Of a stretch of DNA of 35,883 nt, positions 9,201 through 16,224 are shown piece by piece. A program made the position numbers and the translations under genes. Source of the stretch: Actinobacteria bacterium OK074 (lineage in GTDB: Bacteria; Actinomycetota; Actinomycetes; Streptomycetales; Streptomycetaceae); NCBI GenBank assembly GCA_001298575.1, contig LJCV01000004.1, forward strand, positions 1-35,883, given 5' to 3'. The notes beneath the pieces are model-generated. The model ran no database searches. It was not told the origin of the DNA and was given only the letters and a program-made list of their open reading frames with translations. Every line of letters starts with the position of its first letter. Positions within the stretch are counted from its first letter, which is position 1.

Positions 9201-10022
9201 TTCGAGACCCGCCGGGCGGGCCAGCCGGTCAAGGCGTACCCCGCGTTGGTGGACAACGGCGACACCGTCTCCGTACGCCTCTTCGACACGGAGGCCGAGC
9301 AGTCCGAGGCCATGTGGAAGGGCACACGCCGCCTGATCCTCCGCAACATCCCGGTAAATCCCGCGAAGTTCGCGTCCGAGAAGCTGACCAACGCCCAGAA
9401 GCTCGCCCTGTCCGCGAACCCGCACGGCACCATCCAGGCCCTCTTCGACGACTGCGCCATGGCCGCGGCCGACAAGCTGATCGGCGACTTCGGCGGCCCC
9501 GCGTGGGACGAGGAGTCGTACCGGAAGCTGTACGACAAGGTGCGCGCGGAGATCGTCGACACGACCGTGCGGACGGTCGGCCAGGTCCAGCAGGTACTGG
9601 CCGCCTGGCAAGCCTGCGAACGCCGACTGAAGGCCGTGCACAGCCCCGCGCTGCTCCCCAACCTGGCTGACGTACACGCCCAGTTGAACGCCCTCGTGAA
9701 GCCGGGCTTCGTGACCGCGGTGGGCATCGGGCGGCTGCCGCACCTGATGCGCTACCTGGTCGCGGCGGACCGCCGGCTCCAGCAGATGGCGACGAACGTG
9801 CAGCGGGACACCACCCGCATGGAGAAGGTCAAGGAGATGCAGGACGAGTACGCCTGGCTGCTCGAACAACTCCCGCAGGGCCGCCCGGTACCGGCGTCCG
9901 TGCTGGACATCCGCTGGATGATCGAGGAGCTGCGCGTCAGCTATTTCGCCCACGCGCTGGGCACCGCGTACCCCGTCTCCGACAAGCGGATCGTGAAGGC
10001 GATCGACGCGGCGGCCCCGTAA
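6174..10022 (+). CDS. hrpA: ATP-dependent RNA helicase HrpA
   Basis: This is a DEAH-box helicase of about 1,280 aa, close to the usual ~1,300. Counting from GTG 6174: Walker A GETGSGKTT at 55-63, TQPRR motif Ia at about 83-87, DEAH at 153-156, SAT motif III at 185-187, motif V around LATNVAETSLTVPG, and motif VI QRKGRCGRT. Long helicase-associated and HrpA C-terminal regions follow. Family similarity starts earlier, near TLTLRDAQRLGRRLEG at about 6093, but there is no in-frame ATG, GTG or TTG between the MMPL sequence and 6174, so the native start seems lost. GTG 6174 is the first usable codon and has no Shine-Dalgarno. The helicase core is intact. HrpA proteins act in mRNA processing and rescue of stalled ribosomes. 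Confidence 0.85.
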   Translation: MLAEIDAEVGKAEERVAARHARVPAVTYPAQLPVSQKRDAIAEAIRDHQVVIVAGETGSGKTTQIPKICLELGRGVRGMIGHTQPRRIAARTVAERVAEELDTPLGEAVGWKVRFTDQVSPESTFVKLMTDGILLAEIQTDRELRAYDTIIIDEAHERSLNIDFLLGYLAQLLPRRPDLKVVITSATIDPERFSRHFGDAPIIEVSGRTYPVEVRYRPLLEEDSEDADRDQITAICDAVEELQREGRDGDILVFLSGEREIRDTADAITKKNYRATEVLPLYARLSHAEQHRVFQQHSGRRIVLATNVAETSLTVPGIKYVIDPGFARISRYSHRTKVQRLPIEAISQASANQRKGRCGRTSDGICIRLYSEDDFLTRPEFTDAEILRTNLASVILQMTAAGLGDIEKFPFIDPPDHRNIRDGVQLLQELHALDPEQKDVRKRLTDTGRKLAQLPVDPRLARMVLEADRNGCAREVMVIAAALSIQDPRERPAEKQAQADQQHARFRDETSDFLAYLNLWRYVREQQTERGSSSFRRMCKQEYLNFLRIREWQDIYTQLRTVARQMGIHLNEEEDAPADRIHVSLLAGLLSHIGMKDVKESKEANPPPRKDSGRNEYVGARNAKFAIFPGSALFKKPPRFVMSAELVETSRLWARVNAKIEPEWVEPLAEHLLKRTYSEPHWEKDQAAVMAYEKVTLYGVPLVAQRKVNYGRIDPETSRELFIRNALVEGDWRTHHKFFADNRRLLTEVEELEHRARRRDILVDDETLFDFYDQRVPEHVVSGAHFDSWWKHKRVEEPELLDFERSMLINERAGEVTKDDYPDSWRQGPLKFRVTYQFEPGADADGVTVHIPLQVLNQVTDEGFDWQIPGLREELVTELIRSLPKPIRRNYVPAPNFAQRFLSSAVPLQEPLTTTMARELKRMVGVPFTADDFDWAKVPEHLRITFRIVDERRRNLAEDKDLEALRLKLKPRARQAISQAAAATAERTGESSIERTGLTDWTIGTLTRVFETRRAGQPVKAYPALVDNGDTVSVRLFDTEAEQSEAMWKGTRRLILRNIPVNPAKFASEKLTNAQKLALSANPHGTIQALFDDCAMAAADKLIGDFGGPAWDEESYRKLYDKVRAEIVDTTVRTVGQVQQVLAAWQACERRLKAVHSPALLPNLADVHAQLNALVKPGFVTAVGIGRLPHLMRYLVAADRRLQQMATNVQRDTTRMEKVKEMQDEYAWLLEQLPQGRPVPASVLDIRWMIEELRVSYFAHALGTAYPVSDKRIVKAIDAAAP

Positions 10023-10044
10023 CGCCCCCACCACACTGAGTGAG

Positions 10045-10074
10045 TTCGACCCTGCCCCCACCCTCCTGTACAGT
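10045..10074 (+). promoter_or_regulatory. candidate promoter of tRNA-Asp
   Basis: TTCGAC (10045-10050) and TACAGT (10069-10074) are separated by 18 bases, 43 bases upstream of the mature tRNA-Asp. This is the form of a housekeeping sigma (HrdB) promoter. Confidence 0.5.
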
Positions 10075-10117
10075 TTCTTCTCGCAGCGCACCGCACAAAC
10101 GGTCGCCGCGAAAGCAA

Positions 10118-10192
10118 GGTCCTGTGGAGCAGCTTGGAGTGCTCGCCACCCTGTCAAGGTGGAGGCCGCGGGTTCAAATCCCGTCAGGACCG
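10118..10192 (+). tRNA. tRNA-Asp (GTC)
   Basis: The acceptor GGTCCTG (10118-10124) pairs with CAGGACC (10185-10191). The anticodon stem CCACC/GGTGG (10146-10150 with 10158-10162) encloses loop CTGTCAA with anticodon GTC at 10153-10155. The T arm has GGTTCAAATCC. The discriminator is G10192 and CCA is not encoded. A transcription terminator follows directly. All invariant positions look normal, so this is the functional copy of the array. Confidence 0.95.
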
Positions 10193-10200
10193 CAGAGAAC

Positions 10201-10237
10201 CAAGGGGTTCGCATCCATCAAGGATGTGGACCCCTTA
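10201..10237 (+). terminator. terminator 1 after tRNA-Asp
   Basis: An imperfect hairpin has outer stem AAGGGG/CCCCTT and inner stem CATCC/GGATG. It is homologous in sequence and layout to the two terminators that follow. Confidence 0.6.
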
Positions 10238-10246
10238 GTCGTGCGC

Positions 10247-10327
10247 GCTCGCCACCCTGTCAAGGTGGAGGCCGCGCCCGCGGCGGCAGCCGCAATCAGA
10301 CACAGCAAATCCCGTCAGGACCGCAGA
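10247..10327 (+). pseudogene. disrupted second tRNA-Asp copy
   Basis: Bases 10247-10276 repeat 10141-10170 of tRNA-Asp exactly (anticodon arm with GTC and variable region). Bases 10306-10327 repeat the T-loop/acceptor 3' end and one flanking triplet. Between them 29 unrelated bases (10277-10305) replace the four bases GGTT that begin the T arm, and no acceptor or D arm is recognisable on the 5' side. It cannot fold into a tRNA. Together with the terminators it shows an old tandem duplication of the tRNA-Asp unit. Confidence 0.85.
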
Positions 10328-10332
10328 AGACG

Positions 10333-10365
10333 AAGGGGCCCCATCCCGCAAGGATGGGGCCCCTT
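10333..10365 (+). terminator. terminator 2, perfect 14-bp stem
   Basis: AAGGGGCCCCATCC (10333-10346) and its exact complement (10352-10365) enclose loop CGCAA. It follows the broken tRNA-Asp copy and is homologous to terminators 1 and 3. Confidence 0.8.
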
Positions 10366-10391
10366 CGCCGTGCCTGGTTGCGTACAACGAC

Positions 10392-10421
10392 GGGCCCGCA
10401 TCCAGCGATGGATGCGGGCCC
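10392..10421 (+). terminator. terminator 3, perfect 12-bp stem
   Basis: GGGCCCGCATCC (10392-10403) pairs with 10410-10421 around loop AGCGAT. No tRNA remnant is visible before it, so it is probably the remaining terminator of a third, lost tRNA unit. Confidence 0.75.
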
Positions 10422-10523
10422 CTTCGTCATGCCCGCCGTCTCACCGTTCGACCCCCGTCTTGACGCCACCCCCACCCCCCGGTACTCAAAGAGCAGGACC
10501 CCAGCCGACGGTGGAGGTTTCGT

Positions 10524-10733
10524 ATGGCGGTTTCCGCTCGACACGAGACGCGGGCCCTCCTCCGGGCCCATCTGTCCGCCGCCGCCGGATACCGCCACTC
10601 CACCGGACACTGCCCCGTCTGTCACCGTCTGCTGCGCCTCGCGCTGGAACAGCCCGAGACCGCGCACGACGCCGCACCCGACGACACGGCCGACGTCACG
10701 CCCGACACCGCCCCCGAGCCCGCCAACTCCTAG
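10524..10733 (+). CDS. small conserved Streptomyces protein (DUF6274-like)
   Basis: This 69-aa protein begins MAVSARHETRALLRAHL and has a CPVCHRLLRLALEQP segment with a Cys-x2-Cys-His cluster that could bind zinc; the C-terminal third is acidic and low-complexity. The start is supported by GTGGAGG 6 bases upstream of ATG 10524. Its position between hrpA/tRNA-Asp and bldC is shared with other streptomycetes as far as I recall, and I believe it belongs to DUF6274, but that name is from memory. No function can be assigned. It converges with bldC. Confidence 0.7.
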   Translation: MAVSARHETRALLRAHLSAAAGYRHSTGHCPVCHRLLRLALEQPETAHDAAPDDTADVTPDTAPEPANS

Positions 10734-11231
10734 CCCACGGTGGCCGTCCGCGACAAGGACTGTGGCACGTGACGGGTGTCACTGCATAAGTTTTCCAACC
10801 AGTGGAACTTACCCCTCACCTACAACGGGTCAATTTAATATGTGCAATTGCACCCCGTTCTGAGGGCCTTCACAGCAGATCCGCCCCGTTCCGCCCAGCC
10901 TCCGACAAGGCCCCACACAGGACCGTCGGGTACGCCCACACGACCCCTCACGACCCCCCGTGAGAGCACAAAAAAGGTCGCGCTGGACCCGGCGGAGTCC
11001 AGCGCGACCTACGACGCACCCTGTGTGTTACTTGCCTGTTGGTGCCCAAGGGGCTCGGAGAGACCTCTGGGCGGCTTGGGCGTGGGTCCTGTTGGGGCAG
11101 GTCCCGCGTCGCTTGGAGCCAGTGGTGGAGCTGATGGAGCGGATGACGCTGAGAGCTGGGCGTTTCGGCACGTTGGGGGAACTGCCGAACTGCCCGGTTA
11201 TGCGTTGGTCAAGCAGCACTTATGCGGTTGT
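10734..11231. other. gene-free stretch downstream of bldC
   Basis: I see no convincing gene here. It contains a perfect 12-base palindrome GTGCAATTGCAC (10842-10853) in an unusually AT-rich patch, the strong bldC-side terminator (10976-11009), and about 220 bases of bldC 3' untranslated sequence. A 63-codon minus-strand frame (11028-11219) lacks a ribosome site and has no recognisable features. Confidence 0.6.
10976..11009 (-). terminator. bldC-direction intrinsic terminator
   Basis: A perfect 13-bp stem (10976-10988 with 10997-11009, starting GGTCGCGCTGGAC) has an 8-base loop. On the minus strand it is followed by six T residues (plus-strand AAAAAA at 10970-10975), so it is oriented to end transcripts coming from bldC. 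Confidence 0.85.
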
Positions 11232-11438
11232 TCATGCCTCGCTGCGCTGCTGCGGGATACCCGCGAGCAGTGCGCGAACCTCGGCCTCGCGGTAACGGCG
11301 GTGCCCGCCGAGCGTGCGAATCGACGTGAGCTTGCCGGCCTTGGCCCACCGCGTCACCGTCTTGGGGTCGACGCGGAACATCGTGGCGACCTCAGCCGGG
11401 GTCAGCAGCGGCTCGGCATCAGGGGTGCGAGCGGTCAT
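11232..11438 (-). CDS. bldC: developmental regulator BldC
   Basis: This 68-aa protein consists essentially of one MerR-type winged helix-turn-helix: LLTPAEVATMFRVDPKTVTR (about 11-30), the WAKAGKLTSIRTLGGHRRY stretch with the conserved GGHRRY wing (about 31-49), and a short C-terminal helix. It lacks the MerR effector and coiled-coil domains. BldC is known to bind DNA as head-to-tail multimers and to hold Streptomyces in vegetative growth before sporulation. The start ATG 11438 has GAGGAGG 6 bases upstream. An 8-bp-stem hairpin (11455-11476) sits just upstream of that ribosome site, and a T-tract terminator lies about 220 bases downstream. It is flanked, as in other streptomycetes, by hrpA/tRNA-Asp and a conserved hypothetical gene. 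Confidence 0.95.
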   Translation of the reverse strand: MTARTPDAEPLLTPAEVATMFRVDPKTVTRWAKAGKLTSIRTLGGHRRYREAEVRALLAGIPQQRSEA

Positions 11439-11454
11439 GAGCGGCCTCCTCGGG

Positions 11455-11476
11455 AGAACCGAACCTTCTCGGTTCT
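11455..11476 (-). promoter_or_regulatory. hairpin in bldC leader
   Basis: AGAACCGA (11455-11462) and TCGGTTCT (11469-11476) are exact complements around a 6-base loop, ending 3 bases from the bldC ribosome-binding site. It could affect translation or be a protein-binding dyad. Confidence 0.5.
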
Positions 11477-11675
11477 TTCCTCTAAATTCTGCACCTTGAC
11501 CCGCGTTGCCCGAAATGGCGTGTGCGGGTCGAGTCGGTTATAGGACGAACGGCTTGTCCTCGGCACTACAACTACACCATCTGTCCAGCCGCGTAGGCCA
11601 AACCGATGGAATTGCCCTCCCAGGTGCCCAACGGCGACGGAAGCCGATGGACCATGCCATAGCGGACAGTCACGC

Positions 11676-11698
11676 CACTGTGACGATCAGTCACAGTG
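11676..11698. promoter_or_regulatory. 9-bp-arm inverted repeat upstream of bldC
   Basis: CACTGTGAC-GATCA-GTCACAGTG is a perfect dyad 238 bases upstream of the bldC start codon. The half-site TGTGAC resembles Crp sites, but the two halves are one base further apart than the Crp consensus. It is probably an operator for an unidentified dimeric regulator. Confidence 0.5.
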
Positions 11699-12130
11699 AC
11701 GTTCAGGAGTCACCAGACCCCCCATAGCGCGCAATGCCGAGATTCCACCCATACGTGGCATACGTGGACGGAGGGAGCCTCCCCCGGGCTCCTTGTCCTA
11801 TTTTGACATGAGGAGGGGCGTAAGGCGCAAGGTCCGCGTAAGTGCGGTCCATCACGCTTGAGGCATAAGCCCGGATCGGGACCTACGTCCCACACCTGGC
11901 ATGTCCGCCCCGCACGTCAGTACGTCAGTACGTCAACCATGGGCCAATGGTTGTGACTTAACCATGTCTCACGGGTCACAATTCGCACACTGTTGACAAT
12001 GCGACCCTCTCACCATCGCCCCCACCGGCGCCAGTTCACGGGTTCGACAACCGAACGTTCGACAACTGACACACGGTTCAGTTGGCGAACCGGCGACAAA
12101 CGCCCCGCAGGCCCCACCCGCCCCGCAGGT

Positions 12131-12973
12131 TCAGTTGGCCGACCGCCGGTCCCGCACCGCCCGCCACCGCTCCACGAGCCGCCCGTACGCCTCCCCGGCC
12201 GCCGCCCCGTCGCCGTTGCGCAGCGCCTCGATGCCGGCGGCCACGTCCGCCGCCGAGTGGTCGCCGTCCAGGTCCCCCGCGGGCACCACGTGCACCAGCC
12301 CGCCGTAGTCCAGCTCGACCAGCGAGCGCGGGTGGAACTCCTCCAGCCAGCGGCCGACGTCCAGCAGGCCGTCGATCAGCGGGCCCTCGTCCAGGGCATC
12401 CTTGAGCGCCTTCAGCGCCCGCGCCACCCGCCGCCGCGCCTGCACCATCGGCGTCCGGTAGCGCAGCACGGGCGGCTCGTCCCCGGCGCCCTTGTCGTAG
12501 TCGCGCTCCTCGTCGGCGACGAGGATGAACCAGTGCAGCGGCACCTGCCACGTCGAGGTCCGGATCCACGGGCGGGCGTCCGGGTTCCGCTCCAGCCACC
12601 GCTCGTAGTCCAGCGCGGCCTGCCGCCGTACCAGCGGCGGCAGTACGGCGTCCAGGACCGGGCCCGGCAGTTCCTCGGACAGTTCCCCGAGCGCCTGCCA
12701 GCCGCGCAGCCGGGTGCGCCAGGGGCACACGCACACCACGCCGTCCACCTCGATCACGAAGGCGTCCCCGCTCTCGTGCACGGGCACCGGCACCGGCGGG
12801 GTGGGCAGCAGATCGGCCAGCGAGGAGCGCAGTTCGTCCTGGTAGGAGGGCCGGTCGGGCGTGCGGGCGTAGCGGGCCCAGTGGCCGCGCTCCGGCTCGG
12901 GGAAGGCCGCCAGCGGCTCGTACACGCGCAGATAGGTCGTGTACGGGACGACCACCGAGGACACCTTGGGCAC
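12131..12973 (-). CDS. conserved hypothetical protein upstream of bldC
   Basis: This is a 280-aa soluble protein with no signal peptide or membrane segment. It starts at GTG 12973 (GGGAGGGAG upstream) with [20 protein letters not shown]. The middle has Trp-rich stretches ([20 protein letters not shown] and [12 protein letters not shown]) and an acidic [14 protein letters not shown] segment; the C-terminal part ([16 protein letters not shown] to RLVERW) is helical. I do not recognise a catalytic motif. It occupies the place of SCO4090 between vdh and bldC in S. coelicolor, so it is a conserved core gene of unknown function. It is divergent from vdh with 246 bases between the starts. Confidence 0.75.
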   Translation of the reverse strand: MPKVSSVVVPYTTYLRVYEPLAAFPEPERGHWARYARTPDRPSYQDELRSSLADLLPTPPVPVPVHESGDAFVIEVDGVVCVCPWRTRLRGWQALGELSEELPGPVLDAVLPPLVRRQAALDYERWLERNPDARPWIRTSTWQVPLHWFILVADEERDYDKGAGDEPPVLRYRTPMVQARRRVARALKALKDALDEGPLIDGLLDVGRWLEEFHPRSLVELDYGGLVHVVPAGDLDGDHSAADVAAGIEALRNGDGAAAGEAYGRLVERWRAVRDRRSAN

Positions 12974-13219
12974 GCCTGCTCCCTCCCCAACCGGCCTGCG
13001 CCGAAACCCTCGTGGCCGGCACGCGCGCGTGCCGGAAACCGCCGTAAGAATCCACGAGGAATCGTCCCACGGACCCCTCCGCGCGTACGCCCCGGGAGGA
13101 TGATCCCCGAGCCGTGTGCGGACGGTGGCGCTCCAGACGCTCTACGCTGCTGCCGACGGGCCCGCCACCCGTACGGGACCCGTATCCCAACCGCCGCTAA
13201 CCGACCGGGAGTCACCACC

Positions 13220-14314
13220 GTGACCGACGTAACCGACGGCGTCCTGGACACCCTGTTCCACTCCGACCAGGGTGGTCATGAACAGGTCGTGCTGTGCCAG
13301 GACCGAGCGAGCGGCCTGAAGGCCGTCATCGCCATCCACTCCACCGCCCTGGGCCCCGCCCTTGGCGGCACCCGCTTCCACCCGTACGCCACCGAGACCG
13401 AGGCCGTCGCCGACGCGCTCAACCTCGCGCGCGGGATGTCGTACAAGAACGCCATGGCCGGGCTGGACCACGGCGGCGGCAAGGCCGTGATCATCGGCGA
13501 CCCGGACCGCGACAAGAGCGAGGAACTGCTGCTCGCCTACGGCCGGTTCGTGGACTCGCTCGGCGGGCGGTACGTCACCGCGTGCGACGTCGGCACGTAT
13601 GTGGCCGACATGGACGTCGTCGCCCGCACCTGCCGCTGGACCACCGGCCGCTCGCCCGAGAACGGCGGCGCCGGGGACTCCTCCGTGCTGACCGCCCTGG
13701 GCGTCTTCCAGGGCATGCGGGCCTCCGCGCACCACCTCTGGGGCACGGACTCGCTGCGCGGCCGCACCGTCGGCGTCGCGGGCGTCGGCAAGGTCGGGCA
13801 CCACCTGGTGGAGCACCTGCTGGCGGACGGCGCCGAGGTCGTGATCACCGACGTCCGGCAGGAAGCCGTGTGGCGGATCGCCGACAGGCACCCCGAGGTC
13901 GGTGTGGTCGCCGACACCGAGGCGCTGATCCGGGTCGAGGGGCTCGACGTGTACGCGCCCTGCGCGCTCGGCGGGGCGCTCGGCGATACGACGGTGCCGG
14001 TGCTGACCGCGCGGATCGTGTGCGGCGCCGCCAACAACCAACTCGCCCACCCGGGCGTCGAGAAGGACCTCGCCGACCGCGGGATCCTCTACGCGCCGGA
14101 CTACGTGGTGAACGCCGGCGGGGTCATCCAGGTCTCCGACGAACTCCACGGCTTCGACTTCGAGCGGTGCCGGGCGAAGACCGAGAAGATCTATGACACC
14201 ACGCTGGAAATCTTCGCACGTGCGAAGACGGACGGGATACCGCCGGCCGCGGCGGCCGACCGGATCGCCGAACAGCGGATGCACGAAGCGGCCCTCCACG
14301 CGCGCGTGCGCTGA
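13220..14314 (+). CDS. vdh: valine dehydrogenase (branched-chain amino acid dehydrogenase)
   Basis: This NAD-dependent enzyme oxidatively deaminates L-valine (also leucine and isoleucine) to the 2-oxo acid. It feeds branched-chain catabolism and acyl-CoA precursors for polyketides. It has 364 aa, the normal length. The substrate domain has ALGGTR and [19 protein letters not shown], with the conserved glycine-rich loop and catalytic lysines of Glu/Leu/Phe/Val dehydrogenases; the Rossmann motif is GVGKVGHHL; the C-terminal part has [12 protein letters not shown] and [12 protein letters not shown]. The frame is open far upstream, but the start is GTG 13220 because it gives the family N-terminus [15 protein letters not shown] and follows GGGAG. 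It is followed by a strong hairpin terminator. The S. coelicolor orthologue is the best-known member. Confidence 0.95.
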   Translation: MTDVTDGVLDTLFHSDQGGHEQVVLCQDRASGLKAVIAIHSTALGPALGGTRFHPYATETEAVADALNLARGMSYKNAMAGLDHGGGKAVIIGDPDRDKSEELLLAYGRFVDSLGGRYVTACDVGTYVADMDVVARTCRWTTGRSPENGGAGDSSVLTALGVFQGMRASAHHLWGTDSLRGRTVGVAGVGKVGHHLVEHLLADGAEVVITDVRQEAVWRIADRHPEVGVVADTEALIRVEGLDVYAPCALGGALGDTTVPVLTARIVCGAANNQLAHPGVEKDLADRGILYAPDYVVNAGGVIQVSDELHGFDFERCRAKTEKIYDTTLEIFARAKTDGIPPAAAADRIAEQRMHEAALHARVR

Positions 14315-14320
14315 CCGCAC

Positions 14321-14358
14321 GGGGAGGGCGCCCCTGAACGTTCGGGGGCGCCCTCCCC
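14321..14358. terminator. vdh terminator
   Basis: A perfect 14-bp GC stem (14321-14334 with 14345-14358) starts GGGGAGGGCGCC, 7 bases after the vdh stop. The loop contains the self-complementary GAACGTTC. Confidence 0.85.
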
Positions 14359-14695
14359 GGCAGCCGACCAACCGTGGACCAACCGTGCACGGCTCGTGCG
14401 CCGGTCGTGCCCGTACCGTGGCCGGTACCTGTTGGCCGGTACTTAGAGAGAACTCTCACGTTCGTCGGCGGGTCGGGCGCCAATAAGTGGTTAAAATCGC
14501 GGTTGACCAGCGAGGACAGGGCGCCTCGAAGGCCCTGGGCGCATGCGCTTCGTGCGGGCGACGTACCGTATGGGCGCGGGCTCAGGTACCGTGGAAGCCC
14601 TACGGACCGGTCTCTCCACGGAGAGCCCGTTCCAGATCATGAACGCGTGTCAAGACTCTGGGGTCACCAAGCCCCGTATCCGAGGGGGTCGAGCC
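14359..14695. other. upstream region of the DUF3073 gene
   Basis: About 340 bases hold no gene. They contain the dyad GAGAG-AA-CTCTC (14446-14457), an AT-rich patch GGTTAAAATCG (14489-14499), a TTGACC (14503-14508), and the dyad CTCTCC-AC-GGAGAG (14612-14625). These suggest a long leader or a regulated promoter for the downstream gene. Confidence 0.5.
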
Positions 14696-14953
14696 ATGGG
14701 GCGCGGCCGGGCAAAGGCCAAGCAGACGAAGGTCGCCCGCCAGCTGAAGTACAGCAGCGGCGGGACTGACCTGTCGCGTCTGGCCAACGAGCTGGGCGCT
14801 TCGACTTCGAACCAGCCGCCGAATGGCGAGCCGTTCGAGGACGACGACGACGAGGAAGACGACCCGTACGCCCAGTACGCGGATCTCTACAACGACGACG
14901 ATGACGACGAGGACGACCAGTCCGGTCCTCAGTCGCAACGTCGCGGCGCTTGA
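14696..14953 (+). CDS. DUF3073 family protein
   Basis: This 85-aa protein has a basic N-terminus (MGRGRAKAKQTKVARQLKY), a short central part, and two aspartate/glutamate runs (FEDDDDEEDDPYAQYADLY and NDDDDDEDDQ) before a basic tail. That is the actinobacterial DUF3073 pattern; the function is unknown. The start ATG 14696 follows GAGGGGGT. The charged halves suggest nucleic-acid or protein contact, but that is inference. It is always found next to purM in the streptomycete layouts I recall, here convergent with it across a terminator. Confidence 0.88.
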   Translation: MGRGRAKAKQTKVARQLKYSSGGTDLSRLANELGASTSNQPPNGEPFEDDDDEEDDPYAQYADLYNDDDDDEDDQSGPQSQRRGA

Positions 14954-15028
14954 CGCAACAGCGTTCTTCGCAGTTTCCGCGATCTCGCAGCGTTTCAGCA
15001 CTTCGTAGCTCGTAGTCACTGCACTTCA

Positions 15029-15060
15029 CCCGGTCCGGGGCCCAGCGCCGGACCGGGTTT
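15029..15060. terminator. bidirectional terminator between DUF3073 and purM
   Basis: CCCGGTCCGG (15029-15038) and CCGGACCGGG (15048-15057) form a perfect 10-bp stem followed by TTT, between convergent genes. Confidence 0.8.
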
Positions 15061-15078
15061 CGTGCTGCCTGTAGGGCA

Positions 15079-16152
15079 TCAGGCTGCGTAATCGCCGACC
15101 AGTTCGGCGCCCGTGGCGTGCGTGCCGCGTTCGGTGATCTCGCCCGCGACCCATGCTTCGACCCCGCGGTCGGCGAGGGTGGCCAGGGCCACGTCCGCGG
15201 ACTCCTCCGGGACAATCGCGATCATGCCGACGCCCATGTTCAGGGTCTTCTCCAGCTCCAGCCGCTCGACGTCGCCGGTCTTCCCGACGAGATCGAACAC
15301 CGGTGCGGGCGTCCAGGTGGAGCGGTCCACGGTCGCGTGCAGCCCGTCCGGGATCACCCGGGCCAGGTTGGCGGCGAGTCCGCCACCGGTGACGTGCGAG
15401 AAGGCGTGCACGTCGGTGGTGTTGATCAGGGCCAGGCAGTCCAGCGAGTAGATCTTCGTCGGGACGAGGAGTTCCTCGCCGAGGGTCCGGCCGAACTCCT
15501 CGACGTGCGCGTCGAGCGCGAGCCCGGCCCGGTCGAGGAGCACGTGCCGCACCAGCGAGTACCCGTTCGAGTGAAGACCGGAGGCCGCCATGGCGATCAC
15601 CGCGTCACCCGTACGGATGCGATCGGCGCCGAGCACCCGGTCGGCCTCCACGACGCCCGTACCGGCCCCGGCGACGTCGAAGTCGTCCGGACCCAGCAGA
15701 CCGGGGTGTTCGGCCGTCTCGCCGCCGATCAGGGCGCATCCCGCCAGCACGCAGCCCTCGGCGATGCCCTTGACGATCGCGGCGACCCGCTCGGGGTGGA
15801 CCTTGCCGACGCAGATGTAGTCGGTCATGAACAGCGGTTCGGCGCCGCAGACGACGATGTCGTCCATGACCATGGCGACCAGGTCGTGCCCGATGGTGTC
15901 GTACACGCCGAGCTGCCGGGCGATGTCCACCTTGGTGCCGACGCCGTCGGTCGCGGAGGCGAGCAGCGGGCGGTCGTAGCCCTTGAGGGCGGAGGCGTCG
16001 AAGAGTCCGGCGAAGCCGCCGATGCCGCCGAGTACCTCGGGGCGGCGGGTCTTCTTCACCCACTCCTTCATCAGCTCGACCGCGCGGTCGCCGGCCTCGA
16101 TGTCGACGCCGGCGGCGGCATAGGAGGCACCGGAGGGTGTCGTCTCAGACAT
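15079..16152 (-). CDS. purM: phosphoribosylformylglycinamidine cyclo-ligase (AIR synthetase)
   Basis: This enzyme closes FGAM to AIR with ATP, the fifth step of purine synthesis. It is 357 aa, full length. Family features are SYAAAGVDIEAGDRAV at the N-terminus, ASATDGVGTKVDIA, the IGHDLVAMVMDDIVVCGAEPLFMTDY-type block (about residues 88-113), GGETAEHPG, and near the C-terminus HVTGGGLAANLARV and NMGVGM. It starts at ATG 16152; there is no strong ribosome site (CCAGGCA just before). It lies 105 bases downstream of purF on the same strand and is probably co-transcribed, with a striking inverted repeat and 7-bp tandem repeats in the gap. Confidence 0.97.
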   Translation of the reverse strand: MSETTPSGASYAAAGVDIEAGDRAVELMKEWVKKTRRPEVLGGIGGFAGLFDASALKGYDRPLLASATDGVGTKVDIARQLGVYDTIGHDLVAMVMDDIVVCGAEPLFMTDYICVGKVHPERVAAIVKGIAEGCVLAGCALIGGETAEHPGLLGPDDFDVAGAGTGVVEADRVLGADRIRTGDAVIAMAASGLHSNGYSLVRHVLLDRAGLALDAHVEEFGRTLGEELLVPTKIYSLDCLALINTTDVHAFSHVTGGGLAANLARVIPDGLHATVDRSTWTPAPVFDLVGKTGDVERLELEKTLNMGVGMIAIVPEESADVALATLADRGVEAWVAGEITERGTHATGAELVGDYAA

Positions 16153-16183
16153 TGCCTGGGGTCTTTCGGGTTGGTGAATGAGT

Positions 16184-16206
16184 GCGTACGTACTTCGTAC
16201 GTACGC
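16184..16206 (-). promoter_or_regulatory. strong inverted repeat in the purF-purM gap
   Basis: GCGTACGTAC (16184-16193) and GTACGTACGC (16197-16206) are exact complements around the loop TTC. In RNA this is a 10-bp hairpin 31 bases upstream of the purM start codon. It may tune or end purF transcription, or block and release the purM leader. Confidence 0.65.
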
Positions 16207-16224
16207 GGATTGCTGCGTACTCGG

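Larger units (their letters stand above)
11439..12130. other. long gene-free region upstream of bldC
   Basis: About 690 bases contain no convincing gene. They hold the bldC 5' hairpin (11455-11476), a 9+9 inverted repeat (11676-11698), a GGAGCC/GGCTCC hairpin near 11780-11800, a triple CGTCAGTA-type direct repeat (about 11913-11934) and a near-palindrome AACCAT...ATGGTT (11935-11952). It is presumably the bldC regulatory region plus the 3' side of the next gene. Confidence 0.6.

Noticed and set aside
11028..11219. A 63-codon minus-strand frame behind bldC
   Set aside because: No ribosome-binding site or recognised motif; better explained as bldC 3' untranslated sequence before its terminator.
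11676..11698. A Crp site
   Set aside because: The half-sites match, but the spacing between TGTGA and TCACA is 7 rather than 6 bases.
11993..13219. Extending the vdh frame upstream to 11993
   Set aside because: It is antisense to the conserved 280-aa gene and not similar to the dehydrogenase; GTG 13220 gives the exact family N-terminus.
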